Under the pieces are notes generated by a model. That model worked only from the letters and a program-made list of their open reading frames with translations. It searched no databases and had not been told where the DNA came from. This document shows positions 16,582 through 25,339 of a stretch of 64,000 bases of DNA, piece by piece. Every line of letters starts with the position of its first letter. Position 1 is the first letter of the stretch. Source of the stretch: Palsa-89 sp963824345 (GTDB lineage Bacteria; Acidobacteriota; Terriglobia; Bryobacterales; Bryobacteraceae); the NCBI GenBank assembly GCA_963824345.1, contig CAWGOZ010000006.1, forward strand, positions 124,001 to 188,000. The letters are read 5' to 3'. Both the position numbers and the translations under genes were made by a program.

Positions 16582-17916
16582 TTATCGCCCCGTCGCCGGC
16601 GCAGGGGGCCGGGGATGATGCATTTCCGCGATGCTCGGTTCGCCCTCGTGCCCGAACAGCTCGGGATGGATGTAGTGGCCCTGATCTTGCTGCGCCTTGT
16701 CCACTTCCACCTGGATGCGATGAGCGTTAGCCCAGGCGTCCTGACGGATGCCGGTGACCTGCCAGGAAACTTTCACGCCCGGCTTGCTGGTCTTGATGGT
16801 GAAGCTGCCATTGTTGGCCATTTCCGCCGCGACGATGGCTTGCGCAAACTGGCCGATCACGGTGAGCTGGTAGCGAAAATCGGTGTTGAGAGCCTCGAAC
16901 CACGCGGGCATCGTCACGATGGCTGTGCCGCTGCCGTCGGTAGTGACGTTGCCGTCGTAAATGTTTTTCATGTCGGGCGATTCGACGAAGGAGTGGTAAA
17001 GATACTTGTTCGCTGGGTCGAGCGGGTGATCGATCTTAAAGGAGCCGCTGCTTTTGCTGAGGGCGCCATAAACCTGCACATCGCCCTCGAACACGCCGGC
17101 CTCCCTCCCGCTGCCCCCGCTGCCGCCCACGGCGTAGATTCCACCGCCCCCACCGCCCCCACCGACTCCCGCGCCCCCAATCGCGTAGATGCCATCGCCG
17201 CCCTGCCAATTGGAATTGCCTCCATAGGCTGAGACGCCAGGCCCCCCGGAATCGTTTTCGGACAGGCCCGGACCGCCAAGCCCATAGACGCCGGACCCGC
17301 CAACACCGACCTCGGAAGAGGTGCCATTGGAAGGTCCGCCATAACCGGCAACTCCCGTACCTCCGGTGTTGGGGCCGGAGACCGCCTGCCCGCCTCTACC
17401 GAGAATCGCGGGTTCATTCGGCGCTAAATTGGTGATGTTGAACAGCGGGAATTCGCCGCCCGACTCGGACGCGTAAAACGGCAACGCAAGAGTTCCCGCC
17501 GGACCCTGCGGACCGGCCGGTCCTCTGGCGCCAGCCGGTCCTGTCGCGCCTTTCGCGCCGGCGGGACCCTGCGGCCCCACTGCCCCGACAGTCACGTAAG
17601 CCGATCCGGAGTGTGCCGCGCTGTTGGTGACGCTCACCAGATATGTGGCCGCCGCCAGCGTGGTTGGCACATCCACTACGATCTGCGTGTTCGTGAACGA
17701 ATACAAGGTGCGGGATGTTCCGCCCACCGTGACCGTGGGCGCCACGCCGGACGGGTCGAAATTCGAGCCCGCCAGGGTAATGTGTCCTTTGGCCAAGTCA
17801 ACCGTGGCGTCGTTAATGGCCGGGGTCTGCGCCTGGCTGACGAGCGGCGCGGAAAGAATCAACAACAGGATGCGGAATCGTCCTGCTGAGGTCGTGTTGA
17901 ATTTCGCAAAATTCAT
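16582..17916 (-). CDS. Secreted IPT/collagen-like/glycine-rich surface protein (paralogue 1)
   Basis: The 444-residue protein has a signal peptide ending in SQAQ. An IPT/TIG-like Ig domain follows (about 30-110, with GSNFDPSGVAPTVTVGG). A short collagen-like Gly-x-y run comes next (GPQGPAGAKGATGPAG), then a Gly-rich stretch. The conserved C-terminal domain of about 135 residues begins FKIDHPLDPANKYLYHSFVE. That last domain recurs in many secreted proteins of Acidobacteria and resembles tail-fibre-like surface modules. The ATG at 17916 has GGAGGA upstream; a longer frame to 17955 lacks one. It is near-identical in both ends to the next gene and differs in the glycine-rich middle. Confidence 0.85.
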   Translation of the reverse strand: MNFAKFNTTSAGRFRILLLILSAPLVSQAQTPAINDATVDLAKGHITLAGSNFDPSGVAPTVTVGGTSRTLYSFTNTQIVVDVPTTLAAATYLVSVTNSAAHSGSAYVTVGAVGPQGPAGAKGATGPAGARGPAGPQGPAGTLALPFYASESGGEFPLFNITNLAPNEPAILGRGGQAVSGPNTGGTGVAGYGGPSNGTSSEVGVGGSGVYGLGGPGLSENDSGGPGVSAYGGNSNWQGGDGIYAIGGAGVGGGGGGGGIYAVGGSGGSGREAGVFEGDVQVYGALSKSSGSFKIDHPLDPANKYLYHSFVESPDMKNIYDGNVTTDGSGTAIVTMPAWFEALNTDFRYQLTVIGQFAQAIVAAEMANNGSFTIKTSKPGVKVSWQVTGIRQDAWANAHRIQVEVDKAQQDQGHYIHPELFGHEGEPSIAEMHHPRPPAPATGR

Positions 17917-17938
17917 AGAGTCCTCCATCGTAAGTAAA

Positions 17939-17980
17939 CTCAGACCACTACTCACGCAAGGCCGGGGCGATTTGTGGCGA
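17939..17980 (+). repeat. Inverted repeat, left copy
   Basis: About 41 bases starting CTCAGACCACTACTCACGC match the reverse complement of 19441-19482 with two substitutions and one indel. It sits about 23 bases upstream of paralogue 1 and bounds the segment that holds paralogue 2. Confidence 0.8.
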
Positions 17981-17983
17981 TGT

Positions 17984-18006
17984 TCAGCTGTATAGAAGAT
18001 CGCCGG
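17984..18006 (+). repeat. Direct repeat, left copy
   Basis: TCAGCTGTATAGAAGATCGC followed by CGG recurs at 19525-19549 in the same orientation with a two-base insertion. It lies between the two collagen-like genes. Confidence 0.7.
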
Positions 18007-18072
18007 ACCGTGTTCGTCAGCGGCTTGGTATTGGCGGGCCGTTCGAAGCCCTCCTCTAAAAACTGGGCCGAT

Positions 18073-19401
18073 TTATCGCCCCGTCGCCGGCGCAGGGGGC
18101 CGGGGATGATGCATTTCCGCGATGCTCGGTTCGCCCTCGTGTCCGAACAGCTCGGGATGGATGTAGTGACCCTGATCTTGCTGCGCCTTGTCCACTTCCA
18201 CCTGGATGCGATGAGCGTTGGCCCAGGCGTCCTGACGGATGCCGGTGACCTGCCAGGAAACTTTCACGCCCGGCTTGCTGGTCTTGATGGTGAAGCTGCC
18301 ATTGTTGGCCATTTCCGCCGCGACGATGGCTTGTGCAAACTGGCCGATCACGGTGAGCTGATAGCGAAAATCGGTGTTGAGAGCCTCGAACCACGCGGGC
18401 ATCGTCACGATGGCTGTGCCGCTGCCGTCGGTAGTGACGTTGCCGTTGTAAATATTCATCATGTCGGGCGATTCGACGAAGGAATGGTAGAGATACTTGT
18501 TAGCGGGATCGAGCGGGTGATCGATCTTAAAGGAGCCGCTGGATTTACTGAGAGCGCCGCCAACCGCCACATCGCCCGCGAACAGGCCGGCTAACCCGCT
18601 GCCGCCGGCATGGGCGACGATTCCATCGCCCCCATAGCCCCCATTGCCCCCGAACGCGTCGATGCCGTCGCCTCCAAACGTCGCACTGTTCCCACCAATA
18701 GCAAGGACGCCAGACCCCCCGTCATCGTATTCGGACCGGCCGTTACCCCCAAGCCCATAGACGCCGGGCCCGCCATAGCCTTGGCCATAATTGGAGCCGT
18801 TGGAAGGTCCGCCCAACCCGGCAACTCCAACACCTCCGGTGTTGTGGCCGGAGACCGCCGTCCCGCCGCTACCTTGAATCGCGGGTTCTTCCGGTGTTGA
18901 ATTGGCGAGGTCGAGCAGCGGGAGGTAGGGGCCGCTCGCGGAGGACGCGTAAAACGGCAGCGCAAGAGTTCCCGCCGGACCCTGCGGACCGGCCGGTCCT
19001 GTCGCGCCTTTCGCGCCGGCGGGACCCTCCGGGCCGGTGAGCCCGATTGGACCCTGTGGCCCCACTGCCCCGACCGTCACGTAAGCCGATCCGGAGTGTG
19101 CCGCGCTGTTGGTGACGCTCACCAGATATGTGGCCGCCGCCAGCGTGGTTGGCACATCCACTACAATCTGCGTGTTCGTGAACGAATACAAGGTGCGGGA
19201 TGTTCCGCCCACCGTGACCGTGGGCGCCACGCCGGACGGGTCGAAATTCGAGCCCGCCAGGGTAATGTGTCCTTTGGCCAAGTCAACCGTGGCGTCGTTA
19301 ATGGCCGGGGTCTGCGCCTGGCTGACGAGTGGCGTGCAAAGAATCAGCAACAGGATGCCGACTCGTCCTGCTGCGGTCGTGTTGAATTTCCCAAATTTCA
19401 T
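18073..19401 (-). CDS. Secreted IPT/collagen-like/glycine-rich surface protein (paralogue 2)
   Basis: The 442 residues have the same order as the neighbouring paralogue: signal peptide, IPT-like domain, collagen-like GPQGPIGLTGPEGPAGAKG run, Gly-rich middle, and the KIDHPLDPANKYLYHSF domain. The N-terminal 110 and C-terminal 135 residues are almost identical to paralogue 1, also at the DNA level. The middle (about residues 155-290) has diverged and is built of short VYGLGG- and VAGLGG-type repeats. GAGGAGAG precedes the ATG. This is a tandem duplication in which the ends have stayed alike, perhaps by gene conversion. Function is probably surface adhesion or matrix; no enzyme motif is seen. 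Confidence 0.85.
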   Translation of the reverse strand: MKFGKFNTTAAGRVGILLLILCTPLVSQAQTPAINDATVDLAKGHITLAGSNFDPSGVAPTVTVGGTSRTLYSFTNTQIVVDVPTTLAAATYLVSVTNSAAHSGSAYVTVGAVGPQGPIGLTGPEGPAGAKGATGPAGPQGPAGTLALPFYASSASGPYLPLLDLANSTPEEPAIQGSGGTAVSGHNTGGVGVAGLGGPSNGSNYGQGYGGPGVYGLGGNGRSEYDDGGSGVLAIGGNSATFGGDGIDAFGGNGGYGGDGIVAHAGGSGLAGLFAGDVAVGGALSKSSGSFKIDHPLDPANKYLYHSFVESPDMMNIYNGNVTTDGSGTAIVTMPAWFEALNTDFRYQLTVIGQFAQAIVAAEMANNGSFTIKTSKPGVKVSWQVTGIRQDAWANAHRIQVEVDKAQQDQGHYIHPELFGHEGEPSIAEMHHPRPPAPATGR

Positions 19402-19440
19402 AGAACTCTCCTCCGCCCGGATGAAACGCGTAGCTTACAT

Positions 19441-19482
19441 TGCCACAGATCGCCCCCGGCCTTGCGTGAGCAGTGGTCTGAG
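19441..19482 (-). repeat. Inverted repeat, right copy
   Basis: Reverse-complement partner of 17939-17980. It lies about 40 bases upstream of paralogue 2. Together the copies enclose that gene in opposite orientation. Confidence 0.8.
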
Positions 19483-19524
19483 TTGCTCCTCATCTCACAT
19501 GAGGAGCCGAAACGGCGGTTGGAA

Positions 19525-19549
19525 TCAGCTTTATATAGAAGATCGCCGG
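19525..19549 (+). repeat. Direct repeat, right copy
   Basis: TCAGCTTTATATAGAAGATC followed by GCCGG is the partner of 17984-18006. It lies about 30 bases upstream of the start of the wHTH/TolB regulator gene. Confidence 0.7.
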
Positions 19550-19579
19550 GCCGGGGCCTGAATGATCTAAACTGCAAGA

Positions 19580-21799
19580 ATGAGCGATTTTCCCCAGGGC
19601 TCCAACGGCCGCGCGCGCCGCCGCTTCGGGGATTTTCAATTCGATTCCGCCACCAGGAAGCTTTTTCGCGATGGCCAACTGGTGAAAATTCAGCCGCAGC
19701 CGATGCGCGTTCTGGAGGCTCTGGTTCAGCGGCCGGGCCAGATTGTTTCGCGCGAAGAGTTGCGCGCTTTCATTTGGGGCGATGCCACTTTCGTCGAATT
19801 CGACCAGGGTTTGAACTATTGCATTCGGCAGATCCGGCTAGCGCTGCACGACGACGCTATCGATCCAAAGTATGTCGAGACCTTGCCCAAGCAAGGCTAC
19901 CGGTTCATCGCGCCGGTCACCGGGGATGCGGGGAACGGCATCTTATCGGCGGCGCGGGAACCGTCACCGCTAGCGCTTGAGCCGCTCGATGGCGTTCGGA
20001 ACTCTCGGGCGCTGCTTCCACCGGCGAAATCCGTCGCCCGAAAGTGGTTGTTCATGAGTGGCCTTCTACTGGCGCCCGCCGTCGTCCTCGTCGCCGCCGT
20101 CGTCCTCGTCATGGGGGGGCGCTGGCTGGGAGCGCGAAAAGAGACCCGCCCCATGAAGGTATCATTCGTAACCACCTATCCCGGCGACGAGCTTGATCCT
20201 TCTTTCTCGCCCGATGGAAGACAGGTTGCCTTTTCCTGGGGAGGCAGACGAAATGACAACCGGGATATCTACGTACTGCCGGTGGGCGGCCAAAATCCCT
20301 TACGCCTGACACAGCATCCGGAGGAGGACATGTCTCCGGAATGGTCTCCCGACGGAAGGTCGATCGCGTTCATCCGCCGGCACGCTGGACAGCTCGCCAG
20401 CATCATGTTGATTCCAGCTCTGGGCGGTTCCGAGCGAGAGCTCTATGGGATTCATCTGGGGCAGAATATCACCAGCATCGAACAAAGAAAACTCGCTTGG
20501 AGTCCAGACGGCAAGTGGCTCGTTTTCACCAACCAGCGGCTTTCCGGCGACCACGCCTTGTTCCTTCTCTCCTTGGAAACGGGCGCCGCGCGGCCCCTGT
20601 TTTCGGATCATCGCAGCCAGGTGGAGGATGTTTCCCCAGCCTTCTCGCTCGATGGGCGGCGGCTGGCCTTCGCCCGCTTCGACAGTCCGTCGACAAGTAC
20701 GCTTCTGGTGCAGAATCTTACTTCCCGCCTGGAGCCGGAGGGCGAGCCCATGCGTGTGCCGAATGCCGGGTCCAACCCGCATTCGCCTGTATGGGGCGCC
20801 GACGCAAGACACTTGCTGTTCATCGATGGATCCGGCGTCAAACAGTTCGAAATCGGCGCCACTGTGAAGCCAGTCTACGAGGCCGGCGCACAACTTCTCG
20901 GACTAACCTTCAACGGCAACCGGTTGATCGTGGTGCGCAGTCCCAACAACAGCGACATTTTTGCGATCCCTTTGCGTGCCGGCGGCTTGTCTACGGCTGG
21001 GCAGGCATCGTCTGTCATCGTTTCAAGCTCCCCGGATTCGCAACCCCGGCTCTCGCCGAGCGGCAAGCAGCTCGCCTTCGTCAGTAATCGCAGCGGCAGC
21101 GAAGAGCTCTGGCTGGCGGATGCGGAAGGCGGGAAGGAAACGCAAGTGACCAACCTGGGGGCCCATGTCGTGGGATACCCGCGCTGGTCTCCGGACGGCC
21201 GGCAGATCGCGTTTCACGCCCGCATTCCGAATGAACCCCAAGTCTATGTACTCGATGTGGCCGGCGGAATTCCGCATCAGGTTACCACTGGCGTTCCGGG
21301 TAGCGGCACGCCATCCTGGTCGAGCGATGGCAAGAGTCTGTACATCACAAAAATGGCTCCAGGACATTCGTTGGTCTATAAGGTTCCGGCGGCCGGAGGG
21401 AAAGAGGAGCCTCTGTTTGCCGGCGAGGGCGCCTTCCCCATCGCCGTTCCGGGACGCAAGCTGCTGCTTTACGCCAAAATGAACAAGTTCGGAATCTTTG
21501 CGCGGAGCCTGGATGAGGGCTCCGCGAGCCCAGTCGAGGAGCGGCTGATCGACGATTACCTGCCGCCTTTCGGGGGAATTTACCCGGTCGAGACCGGCAT
21601 CTATTACACCGGCTTCACCACCTCGGGACTCGCACGAGCGTTCCGCTTCTATTCTTTCGCCACCAAGCGGTCCGTAGACGTTGCGCCGGCGCCAGCCACC
21701 ATTCAACTGGGCTTATCGATCTCTCCAGACCGCAGGCGGCTGGTGTATTGTGCCGACGTGGAAGGCAACGCCGACCTGATCATGCTCGAACCCCAGTAG
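19580..21799 (+). CDS. Membrane-bound winged-helix regulator with TolB-like propeller
   Basis: The 739 residues have an OmpR/CadC-type winged-helix DNA-binding domain at about 10-110 (FGDFQFDSATRKLFRDG, then LNYCIRQIRLALHDD and PKQGYRFIAPV). One membrane helix lies at about 153-180. A large C-terminal region holds PD40/WD40-like propeller repeats (DPSFSPDGRQVAFSW, SPEWSPDGRSIAFIRR and RYSPDGRQIAFH-type strands). Such one-component regulators are abundant in Acidobacteria; the propeller is presumed to sense something outside the cytoplasm. The gene is divergent to the collagen-like paralogues, about 180 bases away, which makes them possible targets. No phosphorylation site is present. Confidence 0.88.
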   Translation: MSDFPQGSNGRARRRFGDFQFDSATRKLFRDGQLVKIQPQPMRVLEALVQRPGQIVSREELRAFIWGDATFVEFDQGLNYCIRQIRLALHDDAIDPKYVETLPKQGYRFIAPVTGDAGNGILSAAREPSPLALEPLDGVRNSRALLPPAKSVARKWLFMSGLLLAPAVVLVAAVVLVMGGRWLGARKETRPMKVSFVTTYPGDELDPSFSPDGRQVAFSWGGRRNDNRDIYVLPVGGQNPLRLTQHPEEDMSPEWSPDGRSIAFIRRHAGQLASIMLIPALGGSERELYGIHLGQNITSIEQRKLAWSPDGKWLVFTNQRLSGDHALFLLSLETGAARPLFSDHRSQVEDVSPAFSLDGRRLAFARFDSPSTSTLLVQNLTSRLEPEGEPMRVPNAGSNPHSPVWGADARHLLFIDGSGVKQFEIGATVKPVYEAGAQLLGLTFNGNRLIVVRSPNNSDIFAIPLRAGGLSTAGQASSVIVSSSPDSQPRLSPSGKQLAFVSNRSGSEELWLADAEGGKETQVTNLGAHVVGYPRWSPDGRQIAFHARIPNEPQVYVLDVAGGIPHQVTTGVPGSGTPSWSSDGKSLYITKMAPGHSLVYKVPAAGGKEEPLFAGEGAFPIAVPGRKLLLYAKMNKFGIFARSLDEGSASPVEERLIDDYLPPFGGIYPVETGIYYTGFTTSGLARAFRFYSFATKRSVDVAPAPATIQLGLSISPDRRRLVYCADVEGNADLIMLEPQ

Positions 21800-21814
21800 G
21801 CATGCCGGCGCGGC

Positions 21815-22801
21815 CTATTGCTGTTGCTGCTGTTGTTGAAGATGCGCGGCCAAATCCGCGTCCGTGGCATCCTCGCGCAGCGCGGACGACCAATCGTCGC
21901 CGGCGCCAAGTTCGGATTCGAGCGGCGGCGGAGCATCCGAGGGAGCCACTCGCACCGCCACCAGCAACTGGCTATCGGCCGATCCTTTGAACGTTCCCCG
22001 GGTGGGAGGAACATCGGCGTAGTCGCGCCCCACCGCGGTGCGCACGTGCCGATCGCTCGCGATCACGTTGTTGGTCGGGTCCAATCCCACCCAGCCTAAT
22101 CCCGGCAACAGCGCCTCCACCCAGGCATGCGTGGCGCCCTCGGCCGAGCGGGTTTTGTCTCCAGCCTTGTGGAACAGGTAACCGCTGACGTAGCGGCAAG
22201 GAATGCCGATGCGCCGCGCCAGGCCGATCATGATATGGGCAAAGTCCTGGCACACACCCTGCCGGCTTTCGAGCGCGTCATCAATGGGCGAATCCACCCG
22301 CGTGCTCTTGGGAACATACGCGATCTTGGAATACAGGGCGGCGTTGAGGTCCAGCACCAACTGCAAGGGATCGCGCAGGCGCGCTTTTTGGCGCGAGTCC
22401 ACGCCCAGCTCCTGCGCGAACTGCTCCAACCGTTCGCTGGACTGCCCGAAGTGGCTGGGCATCAACATCTCGATATAATCGCCGGCTGCGATCATCTGGT
22501 CCAGCTCATCCCAAGCGGCCTGGCCCAGCGACGCGGGCAGCCCTTGCATGGGTTGTACGTCCACCAGGGCGTCGGCGACGATGGAGAGCTGCTTGTGCCT
22601 TCCCGGGACATCGAAATGATGCACGGTGTTGCCCAAGTAATCGCGATAAGACTGCACTCGCGCGCGCGGATGCACCATCAATTGAAAGGTCAGGCAGCGC
22701 TGCGCACCGTCCGAGCGCGGCTGCATGCGCGCCTCCATCAGGCTTTCGCTCACATATTCGCTATAGCGGAATTTCGTCAGATGCCGGATGGAATAATACA
22801 T
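21815..22801 (-). CDS. Transglutaminase-like cysteine protease-fold protein
   Basis: The 328 residues include the bacterial transglutaminase-like N-terminal domain (about 1-85: YYSIRHLTKFRYSEYVSESL) and the core with catalytic Cys in ESRQGVCQDFAHIM, His in ATHAWVEALLPG and Asp in GLDPTNN. The protein ends in a run of seven glutamines, encoded by mixed CAA/CAG codons. Family members hydrolyse or cross-link peptide bonds; the substrate is unknown. It is the last gene of a conserved three-gene set with the alpha-E protein and the circularly permuted ATP-grasp; its ATG directly follows the TAA of the alpha-E gene. Confidence 0.9.
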   Translation of the reverse strand: MYYSIRHLTKFRYSEYVSESLMEARMQPRSDGAQRCLTFQLMVHPRARVQSYRDYLGNTVHHFDVPGRHKQLSIVADALVDVQPMQGLPASLGQAAWDELDQMIAAGDYIEMLMPSHFGQSSERLEQFAQELGVDSRQKARLRDPLQLVLDLNAALYSKIAYVPKSTRVDSPIDDALESRQGVCQDFAHIMIGLARRIGIPCRYVSGYLFHKAGDKTRSAEGATHAWVEALLPGLGWVGLDPTNNVIASDRHVRTAVGRDYADVPPTRGTFKGSADSQLLVAVRVAPSDAPPPLESELGAGDDWSSALREDATDADLAAHLQQQQQQQ

Positions 22802-23740
22802 TTACGCCTCAATGGCTGCCTCGATCGAATACGTGATATAGACCTCGTGAATGGCGGTGTGGATGCGCGCGCATTGCTGCTGGATGTCGGCGAAGAATTC
22901 GGCCAGGCCCTCCACTACTTCTTCCAGCGGCGTGAACATCAGACCCGCGCTCAGGCGTCCGGCGATCTTGGCCACGCGCGGCGAACGCCGGCTGGCCGCG
23001 GCCTCGTTAATCGCCTCCAGCGAACGCTGCATCCGATCGGCCGCAAAACGAACCGAGTGCGGAAATTCGCTGTTGAGGAGCAGGAATTCGGCCACCCGAT
23101 CCGGACGCAGGTCGGCGGTATAAACCTTGCAGTAAGCCTCGAAGGCGGTGCAACTGCGAAGCAGACCGATCCATTCCATGTGCTCGCTGGAATCGATGGG
23201 CTGGCCGGCTGGAAACTCGTGGAAATAGATGTCCAGCAGGCGCGCGATCGCCGCGGCGCGCTCGATGAACCGGCCCACCTGGATAAACTGCCAGCCCTCG
23301 CCGTGATTCATGGTGGAATCCGTCACGCCCTGCACCAGGTGCGAGCTTTCCAGAATCACCGCTAGAAAATCCAGCGGCTGCGACTTCCAGAGGCCGGCCG
23401 ATTCCATGCGCTTCACTTCGTGAAACAGCCGGTTGAGCTGTTCCCACATTTCCGAACTGATTTGTTCGCGCACCTGCCGGGCATTCTCGCGCGCCAATCC
23501 GATGCCGCCGGTGATTTGCCGCAGTGCATGGATCTGAGCGATGGTGAAGGGGTCGCTGTCCTCGGGAAACGGCCCGCTATGCCCCAGGCTCGCTAGCACG
23601 CGCAGCCACCTGCGGTCCGAGGATTTCGGATCCTGCTCCAGCATCAGGTTGAGCTGCGTGCCCAGGACGCGCGCGGTGTGTTCGGCGCGCTCCAGATACC
23701 GGCTCATCCAATACAAACTGTCGGCCACTCGCGATAGCAT
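22802..23740 (-). CDS. Alpha-E domain protein (DUF403)
   Basis: The 312-residue helical protein begins MLSRVADSLYWMSRYLERAEH, the alpha-E signature, given here in full only to residue 20 (MLSRVADSLYWMSRYLERAE). It contains LLNSEFPHSVRFA near residue 220. These proteins accompany circularly permuted ATP-grasp ligases and transglutaminase-like enzymes in many bacteria and are thought to support a peptide-forming or peptide-modifying system of unknown product. AAGGAAA lies before the ATG, and the stop directly adjoins the next start. Confidence 0.92.
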   Translation of the reverse strand: MLSRVADSLYWMSRYLERAEHTARVLGTQLNLMLEQDPKSSDRRWLRVLASLGHSGPFPEDSDPFTIAQIHALRQITGGIGLARENARQVREQISSEMWEQLNRLFHEVKRMESAGLWKSQPLDFLAVILESSHLVQGVTDSTMNHGEGWQFIQVGRFIERAAAIARLLDIYFHEFPAGQPIDSSEHMEWIGLLRSCTAFEAYCKVYTADLRPDRVAEFLLLNSEFPHSVRFAADRMQRSLEAINEAAASRRSPRVAKIAGRLSAGLMFTPLEEVVEGLAEFFADIQQQCARIHTAIHEVYITYSIEAAIEA

Positions 23741-23753
23741 CGATTTTCCTTCC

Positions 23754-23777
23754 GGCTCCCTTACGGTCGCGGCTCGG
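23754..23777 (-). repeat. Dispersed intergenic element, copy 3 (inverted)
   Basis: On the minus strand it reads CCGAGCCGCGACCGTAAGGG followed by AGCC. It matches the copies at 7753 and 10410 except for one base (A for G). It sits in the 52-base gap between the ATP-grasp and alpha-E genes, inside an otherwise compact operon. Confidence 0.75.
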
Positions 23778-23792
23778 CCGGCCGCGGTTCGG

Positions 23793-25262
23793 CTACTGCA
23801 ACACCCAGGTGTCCTTGCTTCCTCCGCCTTGCGACGAATTCACCACCAGCGATCCGCTGCGCAACGCCACGCGCGTCAATCCGCCGGGCACGATCGTCAC
23901 CTTGTCGCCGCACAGAATATAGGGCCGCAGGTCCACGTGCCGCGGCTCCACTTTGCCGTCGAAGAAGCACGGCGCGCGCGACAGCATCAAGGTCGGCTGC
24001 GCGATGTAGTTGCGCGGATCGGCTTGGATACGCCGGCGGAAATCTTCCCGCTGCTCGACCGTACTATGCGGACCGATCAGCATTCCATATCCGCCCGATT
24101 CGCCCACCGCTTTGACCACGTACTTCTCCAGGTGATCCAGCACGTGGCTGCGCTCGGAGGGCTCCGTCAGCAGAAAAGTTTCGACGTTGTCGAGAATCGG
24201 ATCTTCGCCCAGAAAGTATTTAATCAGCTTCGGGACGTACGCATACAGCGCCTTGTCGTCGGCCACGCCAGTGCCCAGCGCGTTGGCCAGCGTCACGTTG
24301 CCGGCGCGATAGGCGTTGAACAAGCCCGCCACTCCGAGAATGGAATCGGAGCGGAACGCCAGGGGGTCGATAAAGTCGTCGTCCACGCGGCGGTAGATGA
24401 CGTCCACACGGCGCAGCCCGCCCGTGGTGCGCATGTAGACCACGTTGTCGTGCACCACCAGATCGCGCCCTTCCACCAGCTCGATGCCCATTTGCCGCGC
24501 CAGGAAAGTGTGCTCGAAATAAGCCGAATTGTAAACGCCGGGCGTGAGCAGCACGATGTTCGGCTCGCCGCGGCCCTCCGGCGCCAGCGCGCGCAGCGTG
24601 GTCAGCAGCACCTCTGGATATTGATCGATCGGCCGGATGTCGGTGTAGCGGAACAGTTCGGGAAAGATCCGTTTCATGACCTGCCGCGACGTCAGCATGT
24701 AAGACACGCCGCTCGGCACGCGCAAGTTGTCTTCCAGCACCACGAAGCGGCCGTCTGGAAGCCGGATCAGGTCCGTCCCCATTACCGCGACGTAGATGTT
24801 CTTGGGCGCCGTCACGCCGCGCATCTGCCTGCGGAAATGCCTGCAGCTATACACCATTTCGCGCGGCACCACGGCATCCGCCAGACAACGGCCCTCGTTA
24901 TAAATATCTCTCAAGAACAGATTGAGCGCCGTCACGCGCTGCGTCAATCCACGCTCGATAGTCTCCCATTCGGCGCTGGTGATGATGCGCGGCAGCAAAT
25001 CGTGAGGGAAGATACGCTCGGTGCCTTCGTCCCGGCCATACACGGTGAACGTGATGCCCTGGTGCAGAAACGAGACGTCGGCGGCCTGTTTCTTGCGCCG
25101 CATCTCTTCCACCGGAAGCCCCAGCAACAACTCATACAAGGCCTGATAGTGCGGCCTGGGCCGGCGCTGGGCGTCGAACATTTCGTCGAATGCGCCGTCC
25201 AGAACGTAGCTTGAGAACGGTCCGGGGGCAATGCGCGGTTCGTCGATTCCAGGAGTTGCCAT
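23793..25262 (-). CDS. Circularly permuted ATP-grasp type 2 protein
   Basis: The 489 residues match the DUF404/DUF407 family: HQGITFTVYGRDEGTERIFP-like N-terminal part (first 20 residues of the motif shown), the PREMVYSCRHFRRQMRGV segment, VLEDNLRVPSGVSYML with ATP-grasp acidic residues, and GESGGYGMLIG with the C-terminal APTLMLSRAP-type end (here QPTLMLSRAPCF). ATP-grasp enzymes ligate a carboxylate to an amine through acyl-phosphate, so a peptide-bond-forming role is likely. It leads the operon with alpha-E and transglutaminase. The start overlaps nothing once prmA is started at 25340; earlier prmA starts would overlap it head to head. Confidence 0.92.
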   Translation of the reverse strand: MATPGIDEPRIAPGPFSSYVLDGAFDEMFDAQRRPRPHYQALYELLLGLPVEEMRRKKQAADVSFLHQGITFTVYGRDEGTERIFPHDLLPRIITSAEWETIERGLTQRVTALNLFLRDIYNEGRCLADAVVPREMVYSCRHFRRQMRGVTAPKNIYVAVMGTDLIRLPDGRFVVLEDNLRVPSGVSYMLTSRQVMKRIFPELFRYTDIRPIDQYPEVLLTTLRALAPEGRGEPNIVLLTPGVYNSAYFEHTFLARQMGIELVEGRDLVVHDNVVYMRTTGGLRRVDVIYRRVDDDFIDPLAFRSDSILGVAGLFNAYRAGNVTLANALGTGVADDKALYAYVPKLIKYFLGEDPILDNVETFLLTEPSERSHVLDHLEKYVVKAVGESGGYGMLIGPHSTVEQREDFRRRIQADPRNYIAQPTLMLSRAPCFFDGKVEPRHVDLRPYILCGDKVTIVPGGLTRVALRSGSLVVNSSQGGGSKDTWVLQ

Positions 25263-25339
25263 GGGGTGTCCAGCTTCGATGGCCCAGCTTCGACGCGGAA
25301 GAGCGAATTTCAGATTATCACAATTGCATAAACTGGAGA

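Noticed and set aside
23541..25214. 557-codon plus-strand frame
   Set aside because: It lies antisense to the alpha-E and ATP-grasp genes, which have clear family motifs; its own composition is His/Arg/Gln-rich shadow.
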